Source: an uncultured Clostridia bacterium
GTDB taxonomy: Bacteria; Bacillota; Clostridia; Oscillospirales; Acutalibacteraceae
Assembly: GCA_945863885.1 (NCBI GenBank)
Contig: CAMAZY010000009.1
Coordinates: 18,926-82,925, forward strand
Direction of reading: 5' to 3'
DNA length: 64,000 nucleotides
Shown: in pieces, positions 1-6,443 of the stretch
Numbering within the stretch: the stretch's first letter is position 1
Layout of the letters: every line of letters starts with the position of its first letter
Program-made: the position numbers and the translations under genes
Notes under the pieces: generated by a model
Seen by the model: only the letters and a program-made list of their open reading frames with translations
Database searches by the model: none
Told to the model about the DNA's origin: nothing

Positions 1-293
1 TGATGTTTTGATACTTTCTGGTCAATGGTCAACACACCGCCCTCCGGCTTATAGGTGATTTTCACATAAGCGGAAACGGACGGACAGCCCGCCTTGATGG
101 CAACCTTCTGACACTCTTTTACGATGTCTAAAAGCTGATCGTAGTCGTCGCCCTCGATCGTCGTCTCAAAGGGTCCGACATAATAGTTGAGCCCCGTGCT
201 TTTGATGTAGTCGATGACTTCGTCAACGATACGCACAAGCTCCTCGGTGTTTTCCGCCTGCGGCAGAACCTGAATGGCTACACTTGCTGTCAT
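1..293 (-). CDS. Thiamine-binding protein, MTH1187/YkoF type (3' end beyond window)
   Basis: Ninety-seven codons are visible, reading from an ATG at 293 to the left edge of the window, so only the last few residues are likely missing (family proteins are about 95-105 residues). The start MTASVAIQVLPQ and the central GPFETTIEGD stretch fit the small ferredoxin-fold thiamine-binding domain of the MTH1187/YkoF superfamily. A ribosome site (AAAGGAG) precedes the ATG. The gene sits directly under a TPP riboswitch, which supports a role in binding or salvaging thiamine or its pyrimidine precursor in the cytoplasm. Genes of this type often precede a thiamine-precursor ABC transporter, which would lie outside the window. 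The family call is by recognition; the riboswitch context is seen. Confidence 0.85.
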   Translation of the reverse strand, partial: MTASVAIQVLPQAENTEELVRIVDEVIDYIKSTGLNYYVGPFETTIEGDDYDQLLDIVKECQKVAIKAGCPSVSAYVKITYKPEGGVLTIDQKVSKH

Positions 294-334
294 TTTTTAC
301 AGCTCCTTTCGAAATAGTTTCAATCAAACAGAAA

Positions 335-455
335 CGCCACGGATAACTCCCGTGGCGAAAAAAGCGTTAAAACTTCCTACGTCGGCATTATCCGCATCAG
401 GTTAAGGGTCAAAGACTTTGGTCTTTATCTCAGCCGAGCTACATCAGCACCCCTG
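335..455 (-). promoter_or_regulatory. TPP (THI-box) riboswitch with terminator-like expression platform
   Basis: Read on the minus strand, the aptamer (about 455-372) has the standard THI blocks in order: GGGGTGC, GGCTGAGA, ACCC..AACCTGAT and GGATAATGCCGACGTAGGAA. It is followed by an 8-bp GC-rich hairpin (357-335) and a T-rich stretch, a plausible transcription terminator, before the ribosome site of the thiamine-binding gene. TPP binding would be expected to reduce expression. The aptamer identity is near certain; the exact switching mechanism is inferred. Confidence 0.95.
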
Positions 456-469
456 TTTGATTTGATTTT

Positions 470-498
470 ATCTTAGCACCCTGAACGCAAAATGTCAA
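470..498 (-). promoter_or_regulatory. Sigma-A promoter of the TPP riboswitch transcript
   Basis: On the minus strand TTGACA (498-493) is followed after 17 bp by TAAGAT (475-470). The start site would fall just before the THI aptamer. Confidence 0.75.
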
Positions 499-528
499 GA
501 GGAACCGGAATATTTGCTCTGCCTGCCG

Positions 529-558
529 TTGACACAGGTGTATTGCTCATGCTATAAT
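529..558 (+). promoter_or_regulatory. Sigma-A promoter of the small toxin-like gene
   Basis: TTGACA at 529-534 and a perfect TATAAT at 553-558, separated by 18 bp. It predicts a transcript starting near 565 with a leader of about 65 nt before the short ORF at 630. It is divergent from the riboswitch promoter. Confidence 0.75.
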
Positions 559-606
559 TCTTCCGGCTTAAATGCCCACAGGGATACTACATAATCGGTA
601 GGCGGT

Positions 607-620
607 CTCCCGAAAGGGAG
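607..620 (+). promoter_or_regulatory. Hairpin covering the toxin ribosome site
   Basis: CTCCC-GAAA-GGGAG forms a 5-bp stem closed by a GNRA tetraloop. Its 3' arm is the first part of the Shine-Dalgarno sequence GGGAGGTG of the ORF starting at 630. Such occlusion is a usual control in type I toxin mRNAs. The stem is seen; the regulatory effect is inferred. Confidence 0.6.
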
Positions 621-629
621 GTGATAACG

Positions 630-725
630 ATGGTAACATTTTCCGAACTAATTTTGTTCGTCACAATGCTTACAGCAGTTGTCGCCCTTTGTTATGAGAT
701 TTTTTCAAATAACAATAGGTCTTAA
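630..725 (+). CDS. Putative type I toxin, holin-like membrane peptide (31 aa)
   Basis: ATG at 630 follows a strong GGGAGGTGATAACG ribosome site. The 31-residue peptide has a single hydrophobic segment (about residues 6-26) beginning MVTFSELILF and a short polar tail ending NNNRS. Size, the MVTFSEL start and the leader sequence match the 'putative holin-like toxin' peptides (Hol_Tox type) common in Firmicutes. Its own promoter lies upstream, a hairpin covers the ribosome site, and a strong minus-strand promoter faces it from downstream, giving the plan of a txpA/RatA or bsrG/SR4 locus. No activity can be proven from sequence; a harmless small membrane peptide is the alternative. Confidence 0.7.
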   Translation: MVTFSELILFVTMLTAVVALCYEIFSNNNRS

Positions 726-737
726 TTTTTAACATAA

Positions 738-824
738 ATTAAGAAACACCGCCCTACGCCAAAGGTTGCGGTGTTTCTTAATACTTCAACCAATGGAAGA
801 CCGCTTGTCGCAGTACTCCCTGTG
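738..824 (-). ncRNA. Candidate antisense antitoxin RNA
   Basis: A consensus minus-strand promoter (TTGACA 858-853, 17 bp, TATAAT 835-830) has no ORF downstream and points into the 3' end of the 31-codon toxin-like gene. Transcription from about 824 would end at the hairpin 780-740, giving an RNA of about 85 nt, complementary to the toxin mRNA tail. Longer readthrough would cover the ORF itself. This is the convergent layout of type I antitoxins. The promoter is seen; the RNA and its role are inferred. Confidence 0.6.
740..780. terminator. Bidirectional terminator hairpin between toxin and antisense RNA
   Basis: A 13-bp perfect inverted repeat (TAAGAAACACCGC, 740-752, and its complement, 768-780) with A/T-rich sequence on both sides. 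It can end the toxin mRNA on the plus strand and the facing RNA on the minus strand, so the two RNAs would be complementary over at least this region. Confidence 0.75.
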
Positions 825-829
825 TTTTT

Positions 830-858
830 ATTATATGCGGATTGCTTGCGTTTGTCAA
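830..858 (-). promoter_or_regulatory. Consensus promoter for the antisense RNA
   Basis: Perfect TTGACA and perfect TATAAT boxes with the ideal 17-bp spacer on the minus strand, located just past the stop codon of the SGNH hydrolase gene and reading away from it. Confidence 0.75.
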
Positions 859-905
859 GTCAAGTCTATCTTTTTTCAGTCCATCGGCCGGTGAAAAACC
901 GACCG

Positions 906-2342
906 TTATTTTTTCATTTTCAGTCTCATGTGGTCGGTCATCTGGGAAATAAAGCCTTTGATTTGTTCAAACTGTTCGCCGAAGTCGCCCGACTCCTCGG
1001 TACGAAGATTCATTTCTCTCGGGAAATAGCGGTACTTGGTGTCAATCAGCATCGGCGCTTCGCCGTCGATTCCGAGTATCGGAAGATCGATAATATCGGA
1101 AAATGCAATCGCGCCCAGCGGCGAGAAATGCATACAATCCGTTGTAAACGGCCGGTAAAGTCGTGTGATATCGTTCGGGTCGGCAAGCTCATCGGTATCG
1201 ATAAAGCCGTCACAGACGTCGTTATGTTCAATCCAGCGGTTGACCTCGCAGCAATAATCGTACTGATCCTTTGTCCAGGTCAGATCTCCCTTTTTGCCGA
1301 GAATTTCTCGTTCATAGCCGTTCCACGGGGCAATCTTTGAAAGATAGACCTTAATTCCTTTTTCGTGCGCCCTTTCGGCAAGAAGCGTGTAACCGTCCGT
1401 TATCTGCTTTGCGGTAACAGTCGGCACCTTGCCTTTCATGCTGAGAATATTCGGGTGCGTGATATCGTTGATGCCCAATTTTATAATAACGGTTTTTACG
1501 CCCGCCTGATTGAGAACATCTCTTTCAAATCGGCTGATGGCGCTGTCGCCGTAGAAATTGCCGATCAGTCCGCCGCCCTGATGCAAAAGCTTATTGCCGG
1601 AAATGGATTTGTTTACCACGCTGATGTCGGTATGTCCCGCCGAAAGGATTCGCTCGGTCAGATGAATAAAGGCATCGTTACAAAACGTCGAATCGCCGAA
1701 CATCACGATACTGTATGCGTTTTCACTTTCGCTTAACACGTCGATGCCGCAAAGAAACGGAATAAAATTACACGCCATCGTACCCGAGGAAAGACAAAGC
1801 TTTTTCGGCGAGCGAAGAGAGGATTTGTTGATCTGAGAGTATTTCACCTTTTTCGAGGTGTAGGTGACCGCACTGTAAAGACCGCTTGTGTTGACCACCG
1901 TCTGATTTTCGAAAAACATCGAAACGCTCAGCTTTTCAAGTGCGCTTGTCGGAAACTCGATTTCGTCTGACACTACCGTTTTGCCCGCCGGAATGGTAAG
2001 CGATGTCTTGCCGCCGTCAAAGGTGACGTTTTGCGCCGTTCCGCCGATAATACAGGCAGGTTCGACCGGCTCGGTTCTTGCAATACTGACCGCATCAATG
2101 GTGACGGGCGTTTTTCCGTATTCGTTCGAGAAATACAGCCGGATCATTTTTCCGCTTGCCGTAACGGTGAACTCGGTTCTTGTTGTCGTCCCCGCTTTCA
2201 GTACATTAAAAAGGCTGACGTCCTTTTTCAGATAGTCCTTCAGGGAAATATAAAAATCAACGGGGCTCGTGCCCCAGCCGGCAATCCATTTTCCGTCCTT
2301 GTTTGTCGATTTTTCTGCCATAGCATGATTTTTGATATACAT
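906..2342 (-). CDS. SGNH/GDSL-family hydrolase
   Basis: A 478-residue protein. The start is the ATG at 2342, seven bases after AAGGAGG; a GTG two codons upstream is too close to that site. Residues 17-170 form a beta-rich N-terminal domain opening with the WIAGWGTSPVD motif typical of GDSL lipase-like proteins. The catalytic SGNH part follows: block I FGDST (nucleophile Ser218), SGN near 250, LGIND near 290 (Asn292) and DCMHFSPLG near 410 supplying Asp and His. No signal peptide is visible, so it is probably intracellular. The likely reaction is ester or acetyl removal from a carbohydrate or lipid, substrate unknown. It has its own promoter and appears monocistronic. Confidence 0.85.
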   Translation of the reverse strand: MYIKNHAMAEKSTNKDGKWIAGWGTSPVDFYISLKDYLKKDVSLFNVLKAGTTTRTEFTVTASGKMIRLYFSNEYGKTPVTIDAVSIARTEPVEPACIIGGTAQNVTFDGGKTSLTIPAGKTVVSDEIEFPTSALEKLSVSMFFENQTVVNTSGLYSAVTYTSKKVKYSQINKSSLRSPKKLCLSSGTMACNFIPFLCGIDVLSESENAYSIVMFGDSTFCNDAFIHLTERILSAGHTDISVVNKSISGNKLLHQGGGLIGNFYGDSAISRFERDVLNQAGVKTVIIKLGINDITHPNILSMKGKVPTVTAKQITDGYTLLAERAHEKGIKVYLSKIAPWNGYEREILGKKGDLTWTKDQYDYCCEVNRWIEHNDVCDGFIDTDELADPNDITRLYRPFTTDCMHFSPLGAIAFSDIIDLPILGIDGEAPMLIDTKYRYFPREMNLRTEESGDFGEQFEQIKGFISQMTDHMRLKMKK

Positions 2343-2362
2343 TTTCACTCCTCCTTAACACT

Positions 2363-2390
2363 TTTATAGCACAAAACCGACAAATGTCAA
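2363..2390 (-). promoter_or_regulatory. Promoter of the SGNH hydrolase gene
   Basis: On the minus strand TTGACA (2390-2385), a 16-bp spacer and TATAAA (2368-2363), 20 bases before the ATG. Confidence 0.6.
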
Positions 2391-2506
2391 TAGGATTATT
2401 AAAAATTTTTAACATTTTACAAAAAAAATTATGAATATTTGACAATACAATTTTGCTTCTTTGTTGCTTGCTGTTAAGCATACCGGAGAAATGTCGTTTA
2501 TGATAA

Positions 2507-2544
2507 CAAAAGCCGCCCGAACCGTGCAGTTTTGCGGCTTTTTC
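2507..2544 (-). terminator. Terminator after the Ig-like protein gene
   Basis: AAAAGCCGC / GCGGCTTTTT inverted repeat (2508-2516, 2534-2543) with T-rich flanks on both strands; it lies 60 bases past the stop of the minus-strand gene at 2604. Confidence 0.7.
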
Positions 2545-2603
2545 ATGCTATGCTTTGTGAAAGACTAAAGGCGGCTGGAACACAGAGTTTTCTTGATTTG
2601 TTG

Positions 2604-3035
2604 TCATTCGGTCACCGTGAACACGGCACAGTAGTCTTTTTGGTTGAGCTGCTTTGTAATCCTGTACTCACCGGCATCAAGGAAGTGACCGAACATGGAT
2701 AAAACGTCGATCACTTGCGTATAGGTGCCGAGGGGAGAAAGCTTGATTCCGATCTCATGAAACCCTGCGTGTTCGGCAAATGCAACCTGAACCCACTCGT
2801 CGCCTTCGTTTTTCTCAAGAACGAAAACCTCGTCAAAGTTAAGAGCCTTTCCGCTGTAATTTCTCACTTCCATGACAATCTGTTCGCTCGTGACCGTAAC
2901 AGGCTGTGTGACCTCCAGTTCGATTCGACCCGTTTTTCCGCCCGAAATCATTGCAACAAGAGCGAGAAAAGCAGCGATCAAACGGGCAAAATAGCTTTTC
3001 ATAACCGTTATGATATTGGTGTTTGTTGATGACAT
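2604..3035 (-). CDS. Secreted or anchored protein with bacterial Ig-like domain
   Basis: A 143-residue protein. The ATG at 3035 is chosen because AAGGAGG lies seven bases upstream; the reading frame runs further up without a ribosome site. Residues 10-30 are a hydrophobic membrane or signal segment (LIAAFLALVAMISGG). The rest is beta-rich and resembles the bacterial Ig-like fold (Big_14-like): EVRNYSGKALNFDEVFVLEK, then a tail of GEYRITKQLN and CAVFTVTE. The same kind of module occurs in the ectodomain of the BlaR1-like protein encoded at 12696-15527, which suggests a shared surface-recognition role. No catalytic residues are visible and the function is unknown. Confidence 0.6.
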   Translation of the reverse strand: MSSTNTNIITVMKSYFARLIAAFLALVAMISGGKTGRIELEVTQPVTVTSEQIVMEVRNYSGKALNFDEVFVLEKNEGDEWVQVAFAEHAGFHEIGIKLSPLGTYTQVIDVLSMFGHFLDAGEYRITKQLNQKDYCAVFTVTE

Positions 3036-3194
3036 TCTTGATTCCTCCTTCGATATAATAGAATGTAACATTTCGGTACGTTCCACCTTTTGCGTCGGCA
3101 CAGTGCACCCATGGACAACTATATGATACACCGAAGAACAGCTTTTGTCAACATATATTTTGTAACACAAGATATAAAGTTTAGCAAAATCCCT

Positions 3195-3223
3195 TTGACT
3201 TCCCGCACTTTCTGTGCTACAAT
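3195..3223 (+). promoter_or_regulatory. Promoter of the padR operon
   Basis: TTGACT (3195-3200), 17 bp, TACAAT (3218-3223), about 70 bases before the TTG start of the PadR gene. Confidence 0.7.
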
Positions 3224-3292
3224 AAAGACAAATAAAAAGAAAGGATACGGCTTTCGGGCTTCCCGACAGGAAATCCGGCCGGGGGGACGCTT

Positions 3293-3640
3293 TTGCTCAA
3301 TACAGACAGCTTTAAAAGAGGCACCGTTGACCTTGCGGTTTTAAGTGTGCTCGGGGAAAAAGATATGTACGGCTATGAAATCGTAAAAGCCGTATTTGAA
3401 AAAAGCGGCGGTCAGTTCGAACTGCCGCTCGGGACGCTATACCCTGTTTTATACCGGTTTGTTGAAAACGGGTATTTGTCGGACCGGGATGAAATCGTCA
3501 ACAAACGGCTTCGCAAGTATTATCATCTTGAAGACAGCGGAAAGGAATACTTTTTAGCGCTTTTGGACGAATACAAAAAGATTTCAGCCGGAATCAATCA
3601 ACTTTTAGGGACGGTGAACCGTGATGAAGAAAACGAATGA
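3293..3640 (+). CDS. PadR-family transcriptional regulator
   Basis: A 115-residue winged-helix regulator. It starts at TTG, preceded by GGGGGGAC at 3281-3288; no ATG is available nearby. The PadR signature is clear: FKRGTVDLAVLSVLGEKDMYGYEI, then GTLYPVLYRFVENGYL and the wing KRLRKYYHLEDSGK. It is the short (PadR-s1) form with a brief C-terminal dimer helix. It overlaps the next gene by 17 bases, and PadR plus small HAAS-type membrane protein pairs are common in Clostridia. It likely represses its own operon; the inducer is unknown. Confidence 0.92.
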   Translation: MLNTDSFKRGTVDLAVLSVLGEKDMYGYEIVKAVFEKSGGQFELPLGTLYPVLYRFVENGYLSDRDEIVNKRLRKYYHLEDSGKEYFLALLDEYKKISAGINQLLGTVNRDEENE

Positions 3641-4025
3641 CAGCGAATTGAAGGCGTATTACGCCCGGATTTCGGCCTGCGTACTTTGTAACCGTAAGCA
3701 AAAGAAAGCCTTTCTCAAGGAGCTTCAAAGCAACATCGAAGAATTCAGGCTCAACAATCCGCAAGCATCGGCTTCGGATATCGAAGCGTTTTTCGGCTCA
3801 CCTGAGCAGATTGCGGCAAGCTTTACGGACAACACCGACAGCGTGAAGCTGAAAAAGAAGCTTTCTGTCAAAAGGATTGTTCTTCTTGCCGTTATTCTCG
3901 CCCTGCTTGTCTATGTTGCGTTTGTCGTCATCAGCCTGATTGACGTTCACACGGAAGCGCACGGCTATTTTGAAGAACAGCTTCTGACCGTTTTCGGTGT
4001 TTTGAAGGGAACGAGTGCCGTATGA
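3624..4025 (+). CDS. Small membrane protein, DUF6120/HAAS-like, PadR partner
   Basis: A 133-residue protein with a cytoplasmic helical N-terminal domain (about residues 1-75) that includes LKELQSNIEEF and ASDIEAFFGSPEQIAASF. This pattern is typical of HAAS/DUF1700/DUF6120 proteins encoded with PadR regulators. A single membrane segment follows (about 90-112) with a short outside tail. Start is the ATG at 3624, just after a GTG. Its 3' end overlaps the next start by four bases (ATGA), so translation is probably coupled. It may relay envelope state to the regulator, but this is only inferred from the association. Confidence 0.7.
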   Translation: MKKTNDSELKAYYARISACVLCNRKQKKAFLKELQSNIEEFRLNNPQASASDIEAFFGSPEQIAASFTDNTDSVKLKKKLSVKRIVLLAVILALLVYVAFVVISLIDVHTEAHGYFEEQLLTVFGVLKGTSAV

Positions 4026-4567
4026 AAAAGATACTTTCGCTGATTTTATGCGCCGTGTTGCTGTTGGTACCGCTCGCTCCCTGCGTTTCTGCCGCAACCG
4101 AAGCGGACACCGGCTTTGGCCCGAAAGACGGAATCGAGTATTTTGAGGACGGCTCCTTTTTGGTCGTCGGTATTCCGGAAGAAATGGAGAGTACCGTTTC
4201 TCTTTCCTTTTTGCTGAAGCTTCTGAATCTGATGAAACGGCTCTTCGCCTTGCTTTTTCCCGATCGGCCGTTGACGGTGTCCAAAACCAAATCTGCCGAA
4301 TATTTCGATGCCAACGGAAAAGGCTTGTGGATGATTTCTCTTACTGCCGATTTTACCTATAACGGCAAAACGTCCGCTTGCACAAACGCAAGAGTTACTT
4401 ATAAAATTTACGATTCCGACTGGAAAAACATTTCGTCCTCCTGCTCGAAAAGCGCAGCGACCGCAACCGGTACATTTTCAATGCGGCAGTATAAATTAGG
4501 CGTACCGCTTAAGCTGATTGAAAAAACGCTGACGCTGACCTGCGATGCAAACGGAAAGGTTTCGTAA
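4022..4567 (+). CDS. Secreted protein of unknown function, tandem paralog 1
   Basis: A 181-residue protein with an N-terminal signal peptide (KKILSLILCAVLLLVPLAP, cleavage probably after VSAA). A short acidic region with IEYFEDGSFLVV follows, then a hydrophobic FLLKLLNLMKRLFALLF stretch. The C-terminal domain of about 95 residues (SKTKSAEYFDANGKGLW onward) looks beta-rich and contains two cysteines. The last 74 codons are identical in DNA to those of the next gene. It is translationally coupled to the gene before it. The family is not recognised; no enzyme motif is visible. Confidence 0.75.
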   Translation: MKKILSLILCAVLLLVPLAPCVSAATEADTGFGPKDGIEYFEDGSFLVVGIPEEMESTVSLSFLLKLLNLMKRLFALLFPDRPLTVSKTKSAEYFDANGKGLWMISLTADFTYNGKTSACTNARVTYKIYDSDWKNISSSCSKSAATATGTFSMRQYKLGVPLKLIEKTLTLTCDANGKVS

Positions 4568-4569
4568 TG
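4346..4569 (+). repeat. 224-bp perfect direct repeat, copy 1
   Basis: Bases 4346-4569 match 4942-5165 exactly, covering the last 74 codons and the stop of two neighbouring secreted-protein genes, while the 5' halves of the genes differ clearly. Confidence 0.95.
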
Positions 4570-4620
4570 ATTCCGTTTTTTACGATCCTGTTGTCAACAC
4601 AAGGAAAGGAGGGTCTTCTT

Positions 4621-5163
4621 ATGACCCGTACGAAAAGAATCATTTCCATGCTTTTGTGTGCCGTTCTGCTGTTGGTTCCTTTTGCGCCCTTCGTTTCAGC
4701 TGAAAACGGGGTCAAACCGGGAGCGGGAGTCGAGTATTTCGAGGACGGTTCCTATCTGGTGTTCGATATTCTTGAAGAAGAAGCGTACACCTCGGCGACC
4801 TTTTTGCAAAAGCTTCTGAACCTGTTAAAAAAGATTTTCGCTTTTTTGCGTCCCGAACCGGCGCAACAGACCGTGTCGAAAACCAAATATGCCGAATATA
4901 ACGACGCAAACGGAAAACGCCTGTGGAGTATTTCGCTTTCCGCCGATTTTACCTATAACGGCAAAACGTCCGCTTGCACAAACGCAAGAGTTACTTATAA
5001 AATTTACGATTCCGACTGGAAAAACATTTCGTCCTCCTGCTCGAAAAGCGCAGCGACCGCAACCGGTACATTTTCAATGCGGCAGTATAAATTAGGCGTA
5101 CCGCTTAAGCTGATTGAAAAAACGCTGACGCTGACCTGCGATGCAAACGGAAAGGTTTCGTAA
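4621..5163 (+). CDS. Secreted protein of unknown function, tandem paralog 2
   Basis: A 180-residue protein. The ATG at 4621 is supported by AAAGGAGG upstream; the open frame extends further left without a ribosome site. It has the same architecture as its neighbour: signal peptide (SMLLCAVLLLVPFAP), VEYFEDGSYLVF, a hydrophobic FLQKLLNLLKKIFAFL segment and an identical C-terminal 74 residues. N-terminal halves are only moderately similar, so the identical tail points to recent gene conversion rather than a fresh whole-gene duplication. Function unknown. It belongs to the padR operon and is followed within 22 bases by queH. Confidence 0.75.
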   Translation: MTRTKRIISMLLCAVLLLVPFAPFVSAENGVKPGAGVEYFEDGSYLVFDILEEEAYTSATFLQKLLNLLKKIFAFLRPEPAQQTVSKTKYAEYNDANGKRLWSISLSADFTYNGKTSACTNARVTYKIYDSDWKNISSSCSKSAATATGTFSMRQYKLGVPLKLIEKTLTLTCDANGKVS

Positions 5164-5165
5164 TG
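4942..5165 (+). repeat. 224-bp perfect direct repeat, copy 2
   Basis: Exact match to 4346-4569. See copy 1; the unit ends two bases past the shared TAA. Confidence 0.95.
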
Positions 5166-5184
5166 GAAAAGGGAGACGACCGCT

Positions 5185-5838
5185 TTGAAGAATTATCAGA
5201 AAGAGCTTGATAAGCTGATTGAAAAAAACAAAAAGGAGGGCATCACGCCCTCCCTGCTTCTTCACGCCTGCTGTGCGCCGTGCAGCAGCTACTGTTTAGA
5301 ATATCTTGCCGAATATTTCAAAATTACGGTCTTTTATTATAACCCGAACATTTATCCCGAAAGCGAATATGCCCATCGGGTCGCCGAAGAAAAACGGCTG
5401 ATTGCGTCTTTACCGGTCAAGAACAAAATCGATTTCATCGAGGGTCGCTTTGACCCGTCGGAGTTTTACGACGCCGTAAAGGGACTCGAAACCGCCAAAG
5501 AGGGCGGCGAGCGGTGTTTTACTTGCTATGAACTGCGGCTTCGGGAAACGGCAAGGCTTGCCAAAGAACGGGGCTTCGATTATTTCACGACGACGCTTAC
5601 GATAAGCCCCCTGAAAAATGCGGCGAAGCTCAACGAAATCGGGGAGGCGCTTGCCGAGGAATACGGCGTTTTGCACCTGCTGTCCGACTTCAAAAAGAAA
5701 GAGGGCTATAAGCGCTCAATTGAGCTGTCACGACAGTATTCGCTTTACCGGCAGAATTACTGCGGATGTGTTTTTTCACGCCGTGAAAGAGAAGAAGGAG
5801 CTGTCGCATTTAGCGCAGAACAAAAAGAAAAATGCTAA
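5185..5838 (+). CDS. queH: Epoxyqueuosine reductase QueH
   Basis: A 217-residue cytoplasmic enzyme of the QueH (former DUF208) family, which reduces epoxyqueuosine to queuosine in the tRNA anticodon wobble position. Conserved cysteines are present: HACCAPCSS (about 28-36), the GERCFTCYELR motif (about 110) and YCGCVFSRRER near the C-terminus, which bind an iron-sulfur cluster and an extra iron. TTSPLKNAAKLNEIG-type sequence (ITISPLKN) and FKKKEGYKRSIELSR also fit. It starts at TTG after GGGAG. Its position behind two secreted-protein genes is probably incidental co-transcription. Confidence 0.93.
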   Translation: MKNYQKELDKLIEKNKKEGITPSLLLHACCAPCSSYCLEYLAEYFKITVFYYNPNIYPESEYAHRVAEEKRLIASLPVKNKIDFIEGRFDPSEFYDAVKGLETAKEGGERCFTCYELRLRETARLAKERGFDYFTTTLTISPLKNAAKLNEIGEALAEEYGVLHLLSDFKKKEGYKRSIELSRQYSLYRQNYCGCVFSRREREEGAVAFSAEQKEKC

Positions 5839-5872
5839 AATTAAAAATGATTGGTTGCATTTTTCTTTTTTA
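5827..5872 (+). terminator. Terminator of the padR-queH operon
   Basis: GAAAAATGC (5827-5835) and its complement before a CTTTTTT run; the left arm overlaps the queH stop codon. Confidence 0.65.
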
Positions 5873-5975
5873 ACCGTTTTTTCACCCGCTCGCGGTATCT
5901 ATATACTTTTTCGGGGTGAAGAAAACGGTTTCTGCATCTAAATGCGACAGCCCCTTTTTAGCGGTTGCCTCTTGG

Positions 5976-6335
5976 TTATTCAATCGTTTTTCCGAACGGA
6001 GCCAGAGAAAGCTTCGCCAGCTTGAAAAATTGCTTTCCGAACGGAATTCCGACAATTGTGATACAAAGGATAAGTCCGAACACTGCGTTCTCGATTGCCA
6101 TCGGAAGCCCCGTGAAAATGATCCAGAAGATGTTGGCAATTGTACTCACGGCGGAGCCTTCGTCCTTGATTTCCTTGCCGAACGGAGCAAGCGAAAGCTT
6201 CGCAAACTTGAAGCACTGTTTGCCGAGCGGAATCCCGACAATGGTAATGCACCAAAGAATTCCGGCAAAAGCCCAGCTCAGGCAGCTGACAAGTCCGCCG
6301 CAGAGTATCCACAGTATATTTCCCATCGTTTTCAT
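5976..6335 (-). CDS. yccF: YccF-family inner membrane protein
   Basis: A 119-residue membrane protein made of two similar halves, each with GNILWI(L/I), a membrane segment, then the characteristic CITIVGIP(L/F)GKQ motif and FKLAKLSLAPFGK. This is the YccF (DUF307) double-domain pattern. Start at 6335 has AGGAG ten bases upstream. The role of YccF is not established; no neighbour clarifies it. Its 3' end faces queH. The identification is secure, the function unknown. Confidence 0.9.
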   Translation of the reverse strand: MKTMGNILWILCGGLVSCLSWAFAGILWCITIVGIPLGKQCFKFAKLSLAPFGKEIKDEGSAVSTIANIFWIIFTGLPMAIENAVFGLILCITIVGIPFGKQFFKLAKLSLAPFGKTIE

Positions 6336-6365
6336 TTTTTATATACTCCTATCATTTAAGAAAAT

Positions 6366-6402
6366 TGAGGCGGTTCCGTCTTTTGGGAACCGCCTTTATT
6401 TT
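6366..6402. terminator. Terminator below hppA
   Basis: A 10-bp stem AGGCGGTTCC (6368-6377) / GGAACCGCCT (6386-6395) with A/T runs on both sides. It ends hppA (minus strand) about 45 bases after the stop. Confidence 0.75.
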
Positions 6403-6443
6403 ATCACTTATTTTGTCTGTGTCAAGATCGGCTGTTCCAAAAA

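Noticed and set aside
771..1340. 189-codon open frame across the SGNH gene end
   Set aside because: Starts in the toxin terminator region and runs antisense to the SGNH hydrolase; no ribosome site.
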